A stretch of DNA of 47,873 nt, from assembly GCF_001618175.1 (NCBI RefSeq), contig NZ_LPXN01000095.1, positions 1-47,873 of the forward strand. The letters are read 5' to 3'. The stretch is from Oceanibaculum pacificum (GTDB lineage Bacteria > Pseudomonadota > Alphaproteobacteria > Oceanibaculales > Oceanibaculaceae). A program made the position numbers and the translations under genes. The notes under the pieces were generated by a model, which saw only the letters and a list, made by a program, of their open reading frames with translations, was not told the DNA's origin and did no database searches. Shown in pieces: positions 1 through 8,302 of the stretch (position 1 is the first letter of the stretch; each line of letters begins with the position of its first letter).

Positions 1-25
1 GCCCGGCGTTTGCTTTTGAAGGCTG

Positions 26-712
26 TCAGGAGCGCGTGGCCAGGGCGGCCAGAAGGGTGCGCGCGGTTTCCGTCGAGGAAGCCGGGTTCTGCCCGGTGAT
101 CAGGCGTCCGTCGGTGACGGTGTGAACGCCCCAATCCTTGACCTTCGAGAAGATGGCGCCCTGGTCGACCAGTTCGTTCTCGACCAGGAACGGCACCACC
201 TGGGCGAGGCCGACGCCTTCTTCCTCGCTATTCGTGAAGCCCGTGACGCGCCGGCCCTGGACGAAGGGCGTGCCGTCGGGATTCTTGACCCGGTGCAGGA
301 CACCCGGCGCGTGACAGACAAAAGCGATGGTCTTGCCGGCCGCCCAGAAGGCCTCGATCAGGGCGATGGAGGCCGGATGCTCGGCTAAATCCCACATCGG
401 GCCGTGGCCGCCGGGGTAGAAGACCGTGTCGAAATCCCTCTGGTCGATGCTGTCCAGCCGCACCGTATCGGCGAGCTGCGCGTTCGCCGCCGGGTCGGCG
501 ACGAAGCGCCGCGTCGCATCCGTCTGGAAACCGGGCTCGTCGCTCTTGGGGTCGAGCGGCGGCCGACCGCCCAAGGGCGAGGCCAGCGTGATCTCGGCGC
601 CCGCATCCTTGAAGACATAGTAGGGGGCGGCCAGCTCCTCCAGCCAGAAACCCGTCTTCCTGCCGGTATCGCCCAGCGTGTCGTGCGAGGTGAGAACGAT
701 GAGAACCTTCAT
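26..712 (-). CDS. DJ-1/PfpI-family protein, Hsp31-like (class I glutamine amidotransferase fold)
   Basis: The 228-residue protein has the DJ-1/PfpI fold. The nucleophile elbow FVCHAPG places Cys133 next to His134, and the N-terminal segment GFWLEELAAPYYVF carries the acidic residue typical of Hsp31-like members. GGHGPMWDLA (about 101-110) is another family signature. Known relatives are glyoxalase III, deglycase or holdase chaperones acting in the cytoplasm on carbonyl or heat stress; which of these applies is not visible. A strong Shine-Dalgarno (AAAGGAG about 9 bases upstream) supports the start. It is divergent from the LysR gene at 837, which is therefore the likely regulator. Family assignment is firm, exact activity is not. 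Confidence 0.9.
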   Translation of the reverse strand: MKVLIVLTSHDTLGDTGRKTGFWLEELAAPYYVFKDAGAEITLASPLGGRPPLDPKSDEPGFQTDATRRFVADPAANAQLADTVRLDSIDQRDFDTVFYPGGHGPMWDLAEHPASIALIEAFWAAGKTIAFVCHAPGVLHRVKNPDGTPFVQGRRVTGFTNSEEEGVGLAQVVPFLVENELVDQGAIFSKVKDWGVHTVTDGRLITGQNPASSTETARTLLAALATRS

Positions 713-780
713 GGGTTTAACTCCTTTAAAAGCTGCCGGGCTCCCGTGGCCCCGCTGATGAAAGGAATATGGCGGGCCTA

Positions 781-819
781 CAGATATTTAAAAAATTTAC
801 TTCTAGAACATCAGATATT
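781..819. promoter_or_regulatory. Direct repeat in the divergent DJ-1/lysR promoter region
   Basis: The octamer CAGATATT occurs at 781-788 and again at 812-819, a 31-base period or about three helical turns, within an AT-rich patch of an otherwise GC-rich sequence. It lies between the DJ-1-like gene and the lysR gene. LysR proteins usually bind such divergent promoters as tetramers, so these are candidate half-sites; no clean T-N11-A dyad was identified. Confidence 0.35.
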
Positions 820-836
820 CAGGTTATCAATATATT

Positions 837-1754
837 ATGAAGTATGACCTGAACCTGTTTCCGGCCTTCATGGCGCTGATGGAGGAGCGCAACGTGACGC
901 GCGCGGCCGACCGGTTGGGAATTACCCAGCCGGCGCTGTCGAACGCGCTGAACCGTCTTCGCGAGACGTTTCGCGATCCGCTCTTCATCCGGCAGAGATA
1001 CGGCATCGCGCCGACGGAATTCGCGGAGGGCATCGCCCCCACAATCGCTGCCGCCTTGCAGCAGTTCGACGATCTGGTCCTGCCGCAGCAGGAGTTCCGG
1101 CCCGAGCAGGCGGACCGCCTGTTCACGATTGCGCCGAACAGCTATGTCGAGCTCGTTCTGATGCCGCTTCTGGTGGCCCGGATTCGCGAGCAGGCGCCGG
1201 GCATACGCTTGCGGATGACCCCGTTCGGCAGCGATCTGACCGAGGCGGGCGTGATGTCCGGCATGACCGCGCTGGCGCTCGGCCGCATGGTCGATCCGCC
1301 GGACAATGTCGTTGTGCAGCATTTGATGGACGAAGGCCTGGCCTGCGTGGTGCGCGCCGACCATCCGGATATCCGGGACAGCATCGACCGCGCGCAGTAT
1401 GAACGCCTGAAGCACGTGAACGTGCTGCCGCCGGGCCGGTTGCGCGCCGGCCTGTTCCAGGCGCTGGACCGGCAGGGGATACGGCGCGAGGTGGCTGTGT
1501 CGGTAACCCATTTCCTGGCCGTGCCGGAGATGATCGCCGTCACCGATTATTGCGCCACGCTGCCGCGCCTGATCTGCCACGGGCTGCGGCGCGACCCGCG
1601 TTTCAAGGTTCTGCCGGCGCCCGTCGATCTCGGCACCTTCCCGGTCGAGATGGCCTGGCATGTGCGGTATCGTCAGGATGCCGCGCATCGCTGGCTTCGA
1701 TCCGTCGTCGCGGATATCGGGAAGGAGCTTCTACAGCGGAGCCTCGAACCATGA
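837..1754 (+). CDS. LysR-family transcriptional regulator
   Basis: A 305-residue protein with the standard LysR plan: an N-terminal winged helix-turn-helix (about residues 8-66, including NVTRAADRLGITQPALSNALNRL) and a C-terminal periplasmic-binding-like effector domain. The N-terminal sequence resembles the NodD/SyrM/LeuO branch. It is divergent from the DJ-1-like gene and 27 bases upstream of a homoserine dehydrogenase gene on the same strand, so either could be its target. The Shine-Dalgarno is weak (AGG about 13 bases upstream in an AT-rich leader), consistent with low expression. The effector is unknown. Confidence 0.9.
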   Translation: MKYDLNLFPAFMALMEERNVTRAADRLGITQPALSNALNRLRETFRDPLFIRQRYGIAPTEFAEGIAPTIAAALQQFDDLVLPQQEFRPEQADRLFTIAPNSYVELVLMPLLVARIREQAPGIRLRMTPFGSDLTEAGVMSGMTALALGRMVDPPDNVVVQHLMDEGLACVVRADHPDIRDSIDRAQYERLKHVNVLPPGRLRAGLFQALDRQGIRREVAVSVTHFLAVPEMIAVTDYCATLPRLICHGLRRDPRFKVLPAPVDLGTFPVEMAWHVRYRQDAAHRWLRSVVADIGKELLQRSLEP

Positions 1755-1781
1755 CAGAAACGATCAACAAGGATTGATGCC

Positions 1782-2780
1782 ATGCCGACCTTCAAGATCG
1801 CAATCGTCGGGTTCGGGGGCGTGGGACGCGCCACGGCTGGCCTGCTGCTGTCCCGGCGCGCGCGCTATCGCCAGATCTACGGCGCGGATGTTCGTCTGGT
1901 CGCGGTCTGCGGATCGCGGGCCGGGGTTGCGGATGCCGGCGGGCTGGAGTCAGACCGTCTGACCGCGCTGGAGGCGGGGTTGTCGGGAGCGGGCTTTGTG
2001 GAGGCAAGCGGCGCGGATATCCTGATCGAAGCGGGGCCGAGCGACTTCCGCACCGGCGGGCCGGGGCTTGCCTATATCCAGTCATCCCTGTCGCGCGGCT
2101 GCGACACCATCGTCATCTCGAAGGGTGCGCTGGTTCATAGCGGTCGCCAATTGCGCGCCACCGCGCAGCAGTCGGGCGCGATCCTGAAGCTCAGCGGTGC
2201 CGCCGCCGCCGCCCTGCCGACGCTCGACCTTATCGATCACAGCCTGAAGGGCGCCGGGGTGATCAGCCTTGAGGGCAGTCTGAACGCGACGGCGAACTAC
2301 CTGCTCGACGCCATGACGGCGAAGGGGCTCGGCTTCGACGCGGCGCTGCGGGAGGCGCAGGCCGGGGGCTTCGCCGAAGCCGATCCGCGCAACGATACGG
2401 AAGGCTGGGATACCGCCTGCAAGCTGTTGCTGATCGCCAATTTCGGCCTCGGCACCGATATGACGATGGATGATCTGACCGTCGAGGGCCTGCATTCTGT
2501 CACGCCCGACCGTATTGAGGCCTGGCGCGCGGAAGGCGTCGTGCCGAAGCTTATCGGCAGCCTTACCCGCGAAAATGGCGGATTCCGCGCCAGCGTCGGC
2601 ATCAGGACCTATCCGCTCACCGATCCCTTCGCGCAGGTGCGGGGAAAGGCCAAGGCGATCCGCATCACCACCGATGCGATGGGGGAGACGATGGCGATCG
2701 CCCACGGGGCGGAGCCTCTGGCCACGGCGGCCGCCGCGCTTAAGGATCTCGAACATATCCTCGCTGTCAGGACGGCCTGA
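1782..2780 (+). CDS. Homoserine dehydrogenase, short form without ACT domain
   Basis: The protein (332 residues) would interconvert aspartate semialdehyde and homoserine with NAD(P)H. The N-terminal Rossmann motif IAIVGFGGVGRA (about 6-17) binds the cofactor, ISKGALVHSG matches the catalytic-domain strand, and FAEADPRNDTEGWDTACKL fits the homoserine dehydrogenase signature with its catalytic Asp and Lys. Common enzymes are about 430 residues and carry a C-terminal ACT domain for threonine feedback; here the protein ends after the catalytic domain. It follows lysR with an AAGGA ribosome site, outside any threonine operon. It may be a feedback-free or catabolic paralogue. Confidence 0.85.
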   Translation: MPTFKIAIVGFGGVGRATAGLLLSRRARYRQIYGADVRLVAVCGSRAGVADAGGLESDRLTALEAGLSGAGFVEASGADILIEAGPSDFRTGGPGLAYIQSSLSRGCDTIVISKGALVHSGRQLRATAQQSGAILKLSGAAAAALPTLDLIDHSLKGAGVISLEGSLNATANYLLDAMTAKGLGFDAALREAQAGGFAEADPRNDTEGWDTACKLLLIANFGLGTDMTMDDLTVEGLHSVTPDRIEAWRAEGVVPKLIGSLTRENGGFRASVGIRTYPLTDPFAQVRGKAKAIRITTDAMGETMAIAHGAEPLATAAAALKDLEHILAVRTA

Positions 2781-2800
2781 GCGGTAGTTCGGCCGGGTGG

Positions 2801-4075
2801 TCAGCCGAACATGTCCAGCGTCAGCCCGGCGTACCAGCCGGCCGAGTCTTCGTAATTGGCGCGGCGCGTCGCGGCGCTGTCCTCCAGGGTGGAGATGTCG
2901 CTGGCGACCTGCTCGATCTTGTCCGGCCCCGGCCGATACGCGCCGCCGACGAAGACGCTGTCGTTGGCGGCGATGAGGCTCCAGCACCGGTTCAGATAGG
3001 CGGCCTCACCGTCGGTCCCGCCCAACAGCTCGTGACCGATGATGGCGGCCACTCTTTGCGCCTGGCTATTGGCGGCGAAAGCGGATTTCGGCATGTCGCC
3101 GGCGATGGCCGCATCGCCCAGCACGAATACCGCCGGGTCGGCCCGTGACTGCATGGTGAGCGGGTCTATCGGGCAATAGAGGTGGTCCCCCGCCAGCCCG
3201 GCCTCGATGGCGATGCGTCCGGCGGTCTGGCGCGGGATGACATTGACGAGATCGGCGTTCCGATAGGTCTCGAACCCGGTTTCGACCGTCATGGAGGACG
3301 GATCGACAGTCTGGATACCGGCATGGATGGCCGGCGGCATCCATTCGATCATGCCGGGATAATGCTTCTCCCAGCCTTGCTGGAACAAGGGCTGCTTGGA
3401 GAATCTGTCCTTCGGATCGAGAATCACGATGCGGGCCCGGCTGCGCCCGGTCGCTGTCAGCGCATGCGCCATCATCGATACCCGCTCATAGGGGCCAGGC
3501 GGGCAGCGATACGGATCCGGCGGGGCGATCACCAGGATCAGGCCGCCATCCGGCACCGCGTCGAGCTGGCGCTTCAGAATCTCGGTCTGGCGGCCGGCCT
3601 TCCAGGCATGCGGCATTCGTTCCTCGGCCTCGCGCGACCAGCCGGGCACCGAGCCATAGTCGAGGTCGATCCCCGGCGACAGCACCAGCCGGTCATAGGA
3701 AAGCACGCTGCCGCCGGCGAGGGTCACCCGCCGCTGCGCCAAATCGACGGCGCGCGCGGCGTCCCTGGCCAATGTCACGCCCGGCAGCTTCGCAATCGCC
3801 CCATAATCATGGCGCAGAACGTCCAGCGGCTGGAATCCGCCTAGAAACAGGTTGGAATAGAAGCAGGAGGTATAGGTGGCCTGCGGCTCGACCAAAATGA
3901 TGTCCAGCGCATCGTTGCCCCGCTCGACCAGCCGCCGCAGCACCGACGCCCCGCCGGCGCCGCCGCCGACGATCACCACCTTCGGCCTAGCCTGCCCGAT
4001 GGCGGGCATCGGCAAGCCGCCCGCAGCGGCGGAGAGGCCGGCGGCCCCGGCGAGGAAGTGCCTGCGCGTCAACAT
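2801..4075 (-). CDS. soxF: Flavocytochrome c sulfide dehydrogenase flavoprotein subunit (FccB/SoxF)
   Basis: A 424-residue periplasmic FAD protein that oxidises sulfide or assists the Sox system. A Tat signal (TRRHFLAG) precedes a Rossmann motif VVIVGGGAGG (33-42). Three hallmark cysteines are present: Cys71 in TSCFYSN, matching the covalent FAD attachment site, and Cys191 (YRCPPGPYER) with Cys364 (NRCWSL), matching the redox disulfide of the A. vinosum enzyme. The frame is open upstream to 4336, but that part overlaps soxA and looks like out-of-frame translation; the start at 4075 has an AGGGAGG ribosome site. It is the last gene of the Mo-hydroxylase/sox operon. No FccA haem subunit is adjacent. 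Confidence 0.93.
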   Translation of the reverse strand: MLTRRHFLAGAAGLSAAAGGLPMPAIGQARPKVVIVGGGAGGASVLRRLVERGNDALDIILVEPQATYTSCFYSNLFLGGFQPLDVLRHDYGAIAKLPGVTLARDAARAVDLAQRRVTLAGGSVLSYDRLVLSPGIDLDYGSVPGWSREAEERMPHAWKAGRQTEILKRQLDAVPDGGLILVIAPPDPYRCPPGPYERVSMMAHALTATGRSRARIVILDPKDRFSKQPLFQQGWEKHYPGMIEWMPPAIHAGIQTVDPSSMTVETGFETYRNADLVNVIPRQTAGRIAIEAGLAGDHLYCPIDPLTMQSRADPAVFVLGDAAIAGDMPKSAFAANSQAQRVAAIIGHELLGGTDGEAAYLNRCWSLIAANDSVFVGGAYRPGPDKIEQVASDISTLEDSAATRRANYEDSAGWYAGLTLDMFG

Positions 4076-4086
4076 GGAAACCTCCC

Positions 4087-4872
4087 TTATCTGCGGATGG
4101 CGGGCGTTTCGATGGCGACGCCCTGCGCGCGCTTCGCCAGATACAGCTCCAGGGCGAGATAGTCGGGCGAGCCGTAGTCGAACTGCACGGCCCGCACCCC
4201 GAACGAGCAGGATCGCAGCCGGCGCTGCAGGGAGCCGAGCGATTGCCATTCCAGGCGGTAGGCCGGATAGCCGTTGCCAAGCCCATGGCTGATCGTGTCG
4301 CCGCGCAGCGACCGTCCGGCATTGTCGTCGTGGCACTGGGCGCAGGATAGGTTTAACTGGCCTTGCCGGCGATGGAAGAACGCTTCGCCGGCCGCGTAGA
4401 ACGGCGCCGCCGCGCCGCCTGTCTCGACGTCCATCGGCAGACCGAGCGATTGCCGGGCGACATAGGCGGTCAGGCCCAGCAGCGGATCGGACTCATAAGG
4501 GTACGGCTCGGCTTTCTGATGCCGGGTCCGGCAGAGATTGATCCGATCTTCCAGGTTAAGCAGCGCGCCGCTTGTCGCATCGACGGCCGGGTAGCGCGTC
4601 GCGATGCCCCGCATGCTTGTCGTCGCGTCGCCATGGCAGGAGGCGCAGCTCGCGCCGGTCGCCCCTTGCGGGCTCTGCCACAGGCGCGCGCCCTCATCGA
4701 CCCACAGCATGCCGGGATTGGCCGCCTCATCCGCCTGCCGGGCCTGCAAATCCTCGCTGAGGAAACCGGTGCCGGAAGGCAGTGGATCGGCATGTGTGGG
4801 CAGGGGCGTGATCAGGGGCGTGATCAGGGAGGCGATCATAACCATCAAAGCGAGGGCGCGACCGCGACTCAT
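4087..4872 (-). CDS. soxA: SoxA, dihaem c-type cytochrome of the SoxAX complex
   Basis: SoxA with SoxX joins thiosulfate sulfane sulfur to the SoxY carrier cysteine in the periplasm. The 261-residue precursor has an N-terminal signal peptide (cleavage probably near THADP), a first haem site CASCH (76-80), a second CAQCH (177-181) and the C-terminal RSCSFG Cys222 expected to be the cysteine-persulfide haem ligand. An additional Cys114 lies between the two sites. Both haem motifs intact marks the dihaem type. The gene overlaps soxZ by ATGA and is followed 11 bases later by soxF. Confidence 0.94.
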   Translation of the reverse strand: MSRGRALALMVMIASLITPLITPLPTHADPLPSGTGFLSEDLQARQADEAANPGMLWVDEGARLWQSPQGATGASCASCHGDATTSMRGIATRYPAVDATSGALLNLEDRINLCRTRHQKAEPYPYESDPLLGLTAYVARQSLGLPMDVETGGAAAPFYAAGEAFFHRRQGQLNLSCAQCHDDNAGRSLRGDTISHGLGNGYPAYRLEWQSLGSLQRRLRSCSFGVRAVQFDYGSPDYLALELYLAKRAQGVAIETPAIRR

Positions 4873-5198
4873 CCCGTGACCGTCAGGCTCTTGCGGACCG
4901 TGACGACCTCGCCGCGATCATCCTCCCAGGTGAACACCAGCTCGCCGGTTCGGGTGGCCACCGTGCTGAAGGCGATGAAAGGATTGGCGGCGACTCCCTG
5001 GGTCAAATCCATGCGGAACACCTCCTCGCCATCATAGGCGACGGAGAAGCGCCGCACGATATGCCGGGGAATCGGCTGCCCGCGCGAATCCACGCGGTAG
5101 CCGGTTTCCATCGGGTGCCGGATCAGGGCCTTGATTTCCAGTATCTCGCCCTGCCGGGCTTCGGCGGGCATCGAGACCCGTGCCGGGGGAAGCGCCAT
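4869..5198 (-). CDS. soxZ: SoxZ, thiosulfate carrier complex subunit
   Basis: At 109 residues it has the usual SoxZ length and no signal peptide, as expected for a partner co-exported with SoxY. Family features include the start ARVSMPAEARQGEILEIKALIRHPMETGYR, where the HPMETG stretch is diagnostic, and the immunoglobulin-like beta pattern through FTWEDDRGE. SoxZ binds SoxY and supports handling of the carrier-bound sulfur. It lies 10 bases after soxY, and its stop codon overlaps the soxA start, indicating coupling. Confidence 0.95.
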   Translation of the reverse strand: MALPPARVSMPAEARQGEILEIKALIRHPMETGYRVDSRGQPIPRHIVRRFSVAYDGEEVFRMDLTQGVAANPFIAFSTVATRTGELVFTWEDDRGEVVTVRKSLTVTG

Positions 5199-5208
5199 GG
5201 GTCTTCTC

Positions 5209-5658
5209 CTATCCGCCGTCGATGCAGGCGGCGATGGTGACGATCACCGTCTTGCTGTCCCGCCAGAATGAGCCGTCGCTCATCTCCACGAGGGCCGTGA
5301 CCTGTTGCGAGGCGCCCAGGCGAATATTCGTCGAGACTTTCGCCACGCCGGCGCGTGGGCCGAGATGCCAGGTCAGCAGATGCGCGATCGGATTTTGTTC
5401 CGAAAGAAGATGGACCGCTTTGACGTGATCGCCGGCGGTCATCGGGCTGTCGACGGAGACGGTGGTATAGACCGACAGCCCGTTCTCGGCGACCGACGGG
5501 ATTGTCAGCGTCACCCGCCCGTCCTGGATCGCGGCCCCCTTGGTGAGGGCGGCCGCCGCCTCGTCGCGCATCTGCGGCGTCGCCTGTCCCAGGCGCGGCA
5601 GCAGGGCCATGCCACCGGCCAGACCGGCTCCGACGATGATCTGTCTGCGTGTCGGCAT
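5209..5658 (-). CDS. soxY: SoxY, sulfur carrier protein with an altered C-terminus
   Basis: SoxY carries sulfur intermediates on a cysteine at the tip of its flexible C-terminal arm. This 149-residue protein has a Tat-like signal (PTRRQIIVGAGLAGG) and the SoxY core (VAENGLSVYTTVSVDSPM; HLLSEQNP). The canonical arm ends Gly-Gly-Cys-Gly-Gly. Here it ends Ala-Ala-Cys145-Ile-Asp-Gly-Gly, so the carrier Cys is fifth from the end rather than third and lacks the flanking glycines. The codons read cleanly into the stop, so this is not an obvious frameshift. It lies between soxX (3-base gap) and soxZ (10-base gap). The gene is clearly SoxY by context; function of the altered arm is uncertain. Confidence 0.92.
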   Translation of the reverse strand: MPTRRQIIVGAGLAGGMALLPRLGQATPQMRDEAAAALTKGAAIQDGRVTLTIPSVAENGLSVYTTVSVDSPMTAGDHVKAVHLLSEQNPIAHLLTWHLGPRAGVAKVSTNIRLGASQQVTALVEMSDGSFWRDSKTVIVTIAACIDGG

Positions 5659-5661
5659 GGG

Positions 5662-6120
5662 TCAATCCGTCAGGGTTCTGAGATAGGCCACCATATCCTC
5701 GATCTCCTGGGCGTCGAGCGCCGGCCTGTCCCGGTATGCCGGGTCCACGTCGCGCAGGCCCTCGATGCGATAATAGGGCGGCATGATCGTGCGCGGGCTG
5801 ATCCGGCTCTGATCGATCAGCCGCAACCTTATCTGTCCCGCGTCGAGCCTCGATCCGACGCCGGCCAGGGGCGGGCCAAGCTCGCCCTGGAACGGTTCGC
5901 CCGCGACCGGGGCCGAATGGCAGATCAGGCAATTGCCGCGCCGCCGGTCGAGCACAATGTCCCTTCCGCGCCTGGGATCGCCGCTCAGCCCGCCGAGTGG
6001 AGCGGGAACCGAATCGTTGCGCACAGTATAGGGCAACAACTCCGCCCCCGAAGCGTTCTGGCTGCCCAGCGCGGCAAGCAGCCAGAACGCACCGGAAAGA
6101 AGTTTGCCGCCCAGCCTCAC
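5662..6120 (-). CDS. soxX: SoxX, monohaem c-type cytochrome of the SoxAX complex
   Basis: The 152-residue precursor has a signal peptide (about 1-26, ending near NASGAE), a single haem site CLICH (64-68) and a distal methionine in TIMPPYYR (Met113), matching SoxX. The protein passes electrons from SoxA-catalysed thiosulfate conjugation to a cytochrome acceptor. The start is GTG at 6120, sharing GTGA with the stop of the upstream Mo-hydroxylase gene. The same frame is open to 6837, but that part overlaps the Mo-hydroxylase gene and has no signal peptide. Identity rests on the haem and Met motifs together with soxYZA downstream. Confidence 0.92.
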   Translation of the reverse strand: MRLGGKLLSGAFWLLAALGSQNASGAELLPYTVRNDSVPAPLGGLSGDPRRGRDIVLDRRRGNCLICHSAPVAGEPFQGELGPPLAGVGSRLDAGQIRLRLIDQSRISPRTIMPPYYRIEGLRDVDPAYRDRPALDAQEIEDMVAYLRTLTD

Positions 6121-8288
6121 GCCGCGCCCAGGTCGTGCTTCGTCAGCGGCAGGTCGCGGATGCGCTTGCCGGTGGCCGCGAAGATCGCGTTCAGCACCGC
6201 CGGCGCCGCCACCGCGATGGTCGGCTCGCCAACCCCGCCCCAGAAACCGCCGGAGGGCATGATGATGGTCTCGACCTCGGGCATCTCGGCGATCAGCATG
6301 ACCTGGTAGCTGTCGAAATTCTGCTGCTCGATCCGGCCGTCCGCCACCGTGCACTCGCCATACAGCATCGCCGACAGGCCATAGACGAAGGAGCCTTCGA
6401 CCTGGGCCTCGACCTGCTGCGGGTTCACCACGTACCCGCAATCGGTGGCCGCCACGATTCGGTGGATTTTCACCTGTCCGTTGGTCACCGATACCTCGGC
6501 GCAGGCCGCGGTATGGCTGCCGAAGGCAGTGCAGTGCGCCAGCCCCCGGAAGATACCGTCGGCTGCCGGCTTGCCCCATCCGGCCCTCTCGGCGACGGCG
6601 CGCAGCACCGCCGCGTTCTTCGGATGGTTGCCCATCAGCTTCAGGCGAAACTCCAGCGGATCCTTGCCGGCGGCGTGCGCCAGCTCGTCCATGAAGCACT
6701 CGGTGTAGATGGTGTTCTGGTTGGCGTTGACGCCGCGCCAGAAGCCCGGCGGGACATGGGGGTTGCGCATCGCATGGTCGACCAGCAGGTTGGGAAAGCT
6801 GTAGCCGATGGAATGCTCGCCCTGCGGCAGGTAGCACTGGAAGGCGACCATGTCGGCGCCGTTGCTGAGGCGCTGTGGCATGACGCCGGCCAGGATCGAC
6901 TGGCCGGCGATGCGGACGCGAAAGGCGGTCACGTCGCCATTTGCATCCAACCCGGCGGTCAGCTTTGCCTGGGTGATCGGGTGGTACATGCCATGCGTCA
7001 TGTCCTCCTCGCGCGACCAGAGCAGCTTGACCGGCGTGCCGGGAAATTCCCGGGCGATCCCGACCGCCTGGCGGACGTAATCGTGGAAAGCGCCGCGCCG
7101 GCCGAAGCCGCCGCCGAGATGCAGCTTATGCACGTCGCATTGCTGCAGCGGCAGACCGGCCGCCTCGGCCGCGGCCGCCAGGGCCGCTTCGCCATTCTGG
7201 GTCGGGCACCAGACCTCGCAGCGATCCTCGGTCCAGACCGCCGTGGCGTTCATCGGCTCCATGGTCGCATGGTTCTGGTAGGGGTAGGAATACACCGCCT
7301 CGACAGTGCGCTCCGCCTTCGCGAGAGCGGCCTCGGCGTCGCCGTTGCTGTTGCCGACGAACGCCTGCTTGGCGGTCAGCCCTTCCTCGATGAAGGCGGC
7401 GATCGATGCGCTGGAGACCTTGGCGTGCTCGCCCTCGTCCCAGACGATGGGCAGGGCGTCGAGCGCGGTTTTCGCCTGCCACCAATGGTCGGCGACCACG
7501 GCCACTGCATTGTCGTCCACCCGCACGATCTTCTTCACGCCGGGCATCGAGGCGACGGCGGCCTCGTCGAAGGAGCGGAGCGTGCCGCCGAACACCGGGC
7601 ACTGCCGGATCGCGGCGTTCAGCATGCCGGGAAGCTTCAGGTCAGCGCCGTAGACCTGTTTGCCGGTGACCTTCTCGGCGGTATCCAGCCGCTTCACGGA
7701 CTGACCGACGATGCTCCAGTCCTTCGGGTCCTTCAACTGCACGCCGGTCGGAACCTCCAAGCGGGAGGCGGCCTCTGCAACCTTGCCGAAAGTCGTGCTG
7801 CGGCCCGATGCGGCATGGGTGATCACGCCCTTGCTGGCCCGGCACTGGCCCGGCGGCACGCCCCATTCCCTGGCGGCCGCCAGGATCAGCATTTCGCGGG
7901 CCGTGGCGCCGCCCATGCGCACATACTCATGGGATTCGCGGATGCCGCGACTGCCGCCCGTGGAATAGCTCTGCCAGACCCGGCCCCGTTCGAGGTTGGT
8001 CGCTGGCGTCGGGTACTCGGTGGTCACGTTCGCCCAGTCGCATTCCAGCTCCTCCGCGACCAGCTGGGCGAGGCCGGTAAGGCTGCCTTGCCCCATCTCA
8101 GAGCGGGCGATGCGGATGATTACCTGCTCGTCCGGCCGCACCACCACCCAGGCGTTGATCTCTTCCGGATAGCCGGCCTGGGCGTGCGCGCGCCCGGTCA
8201 GGAACGGAACCTGGAAACCCAGGGCAAGCCCCGCGGTCGCGCTGCCGATCATGAAGCCGCGCCGGGTCACATCGATTGTCATGGTCAT
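6117..8288 (-). CDS. Xanthine-dehydrogenase-family molybdopterin-binding subunit (IorB/aldehyde dehydrogenase-like)
   Basis: A 723-residue molybdenum hydroxylase large subunit of the single-chain IorB type (isoquinoline 1-oxidoreductase beta-like). A Tat signal TRRGFMIGSATAG at the N-terminus indicates periplasmic export with its iron-sulfur partner. Family motifs include ARSEMGQGSLTGLAQLVAEEL, LHLGGGFGRRG (molybdopterin contacts), PPGFWRGVN, and GGVGEPTIAV near the end, whose Glu corresponds to the catalytic base. Substrates of the family are aldehydes or N-heterocycles, with electrons often passed to c-type cytochromes. The start at 8288 has an AGGAGGGAG site; an upstream in-frame extension lies over the partner gene and was rejected. 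Its stop overlaps the soxX start. Confidence 0.92.
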   Translation of the reverse strand: MTMTIDVTRRGFMIGSATAGLALGFQVPFLTGRAHAQAGYPEEINAWVVVRPDEQVIIRIARSEMGQGSLTGLAQLVAEELECDWANVTTEYPTPATNLERGRVWQSYSTGGSRGIRESHEYVRMGGATAREMLILAAAREWGVPPGQCRASKGVITHAASGRSTTFGKVAEAASRLEVPTGVQLKDPKDWSIVGQSVKRLDTAEKVTGKQVYGADLKLPGMLNAAIRQCPVFGGTLRSFDEAAVASMPGVKKIVRVDDNAVAVVADHWWQAKTALDALPIVWDEGEHAKVSSASIAAFIEEGLTAKQAFVGNSNGDAEAALAKAERTVEAVYSYPYQNHATMEPMNATAVWTEDRCEVWCPTQNGEAALAAAAEAAGLPLQQCDVHKLHLGGGFGRRGAFHDYVRQAVGIAREFPGTPVKLLWSREEDMTHGMYHPITQAKLTAGLDANGDVTAFRVRIAGQSILAGVMPQRLSNGADMVAFQCYLPQGEHSIGYSFPNLLVDHAMRNPHVPPGFWRGVNANQNTIYTECFMDELAHAAGKDPLEFRLKLMGNHPKNAAVLRAVAERAGWGKPAADGIFRGLAHCTAFGSHTAACAEVSVTNGQVKIHRIVAATDCGYVVNPQQVEAQVEGSFVYGLSAMLYGECTVADGRIEQQNFDSYQVMLIAEMPEVETIIMPSGGFWGGVGEPTIAVAAPAVLNAIFAATGKRIRDLPLTKHDLGAA

Positions 8289-8302
8289 CGTGCGCTCCCT
8301 CC

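Noticed and set aside
4076-4336. N-terminal extension of SoxF
   Set aside because: It overlaps soxA in another frame, while 4075 has a strong ribosome site and a Tat signal directly after it.
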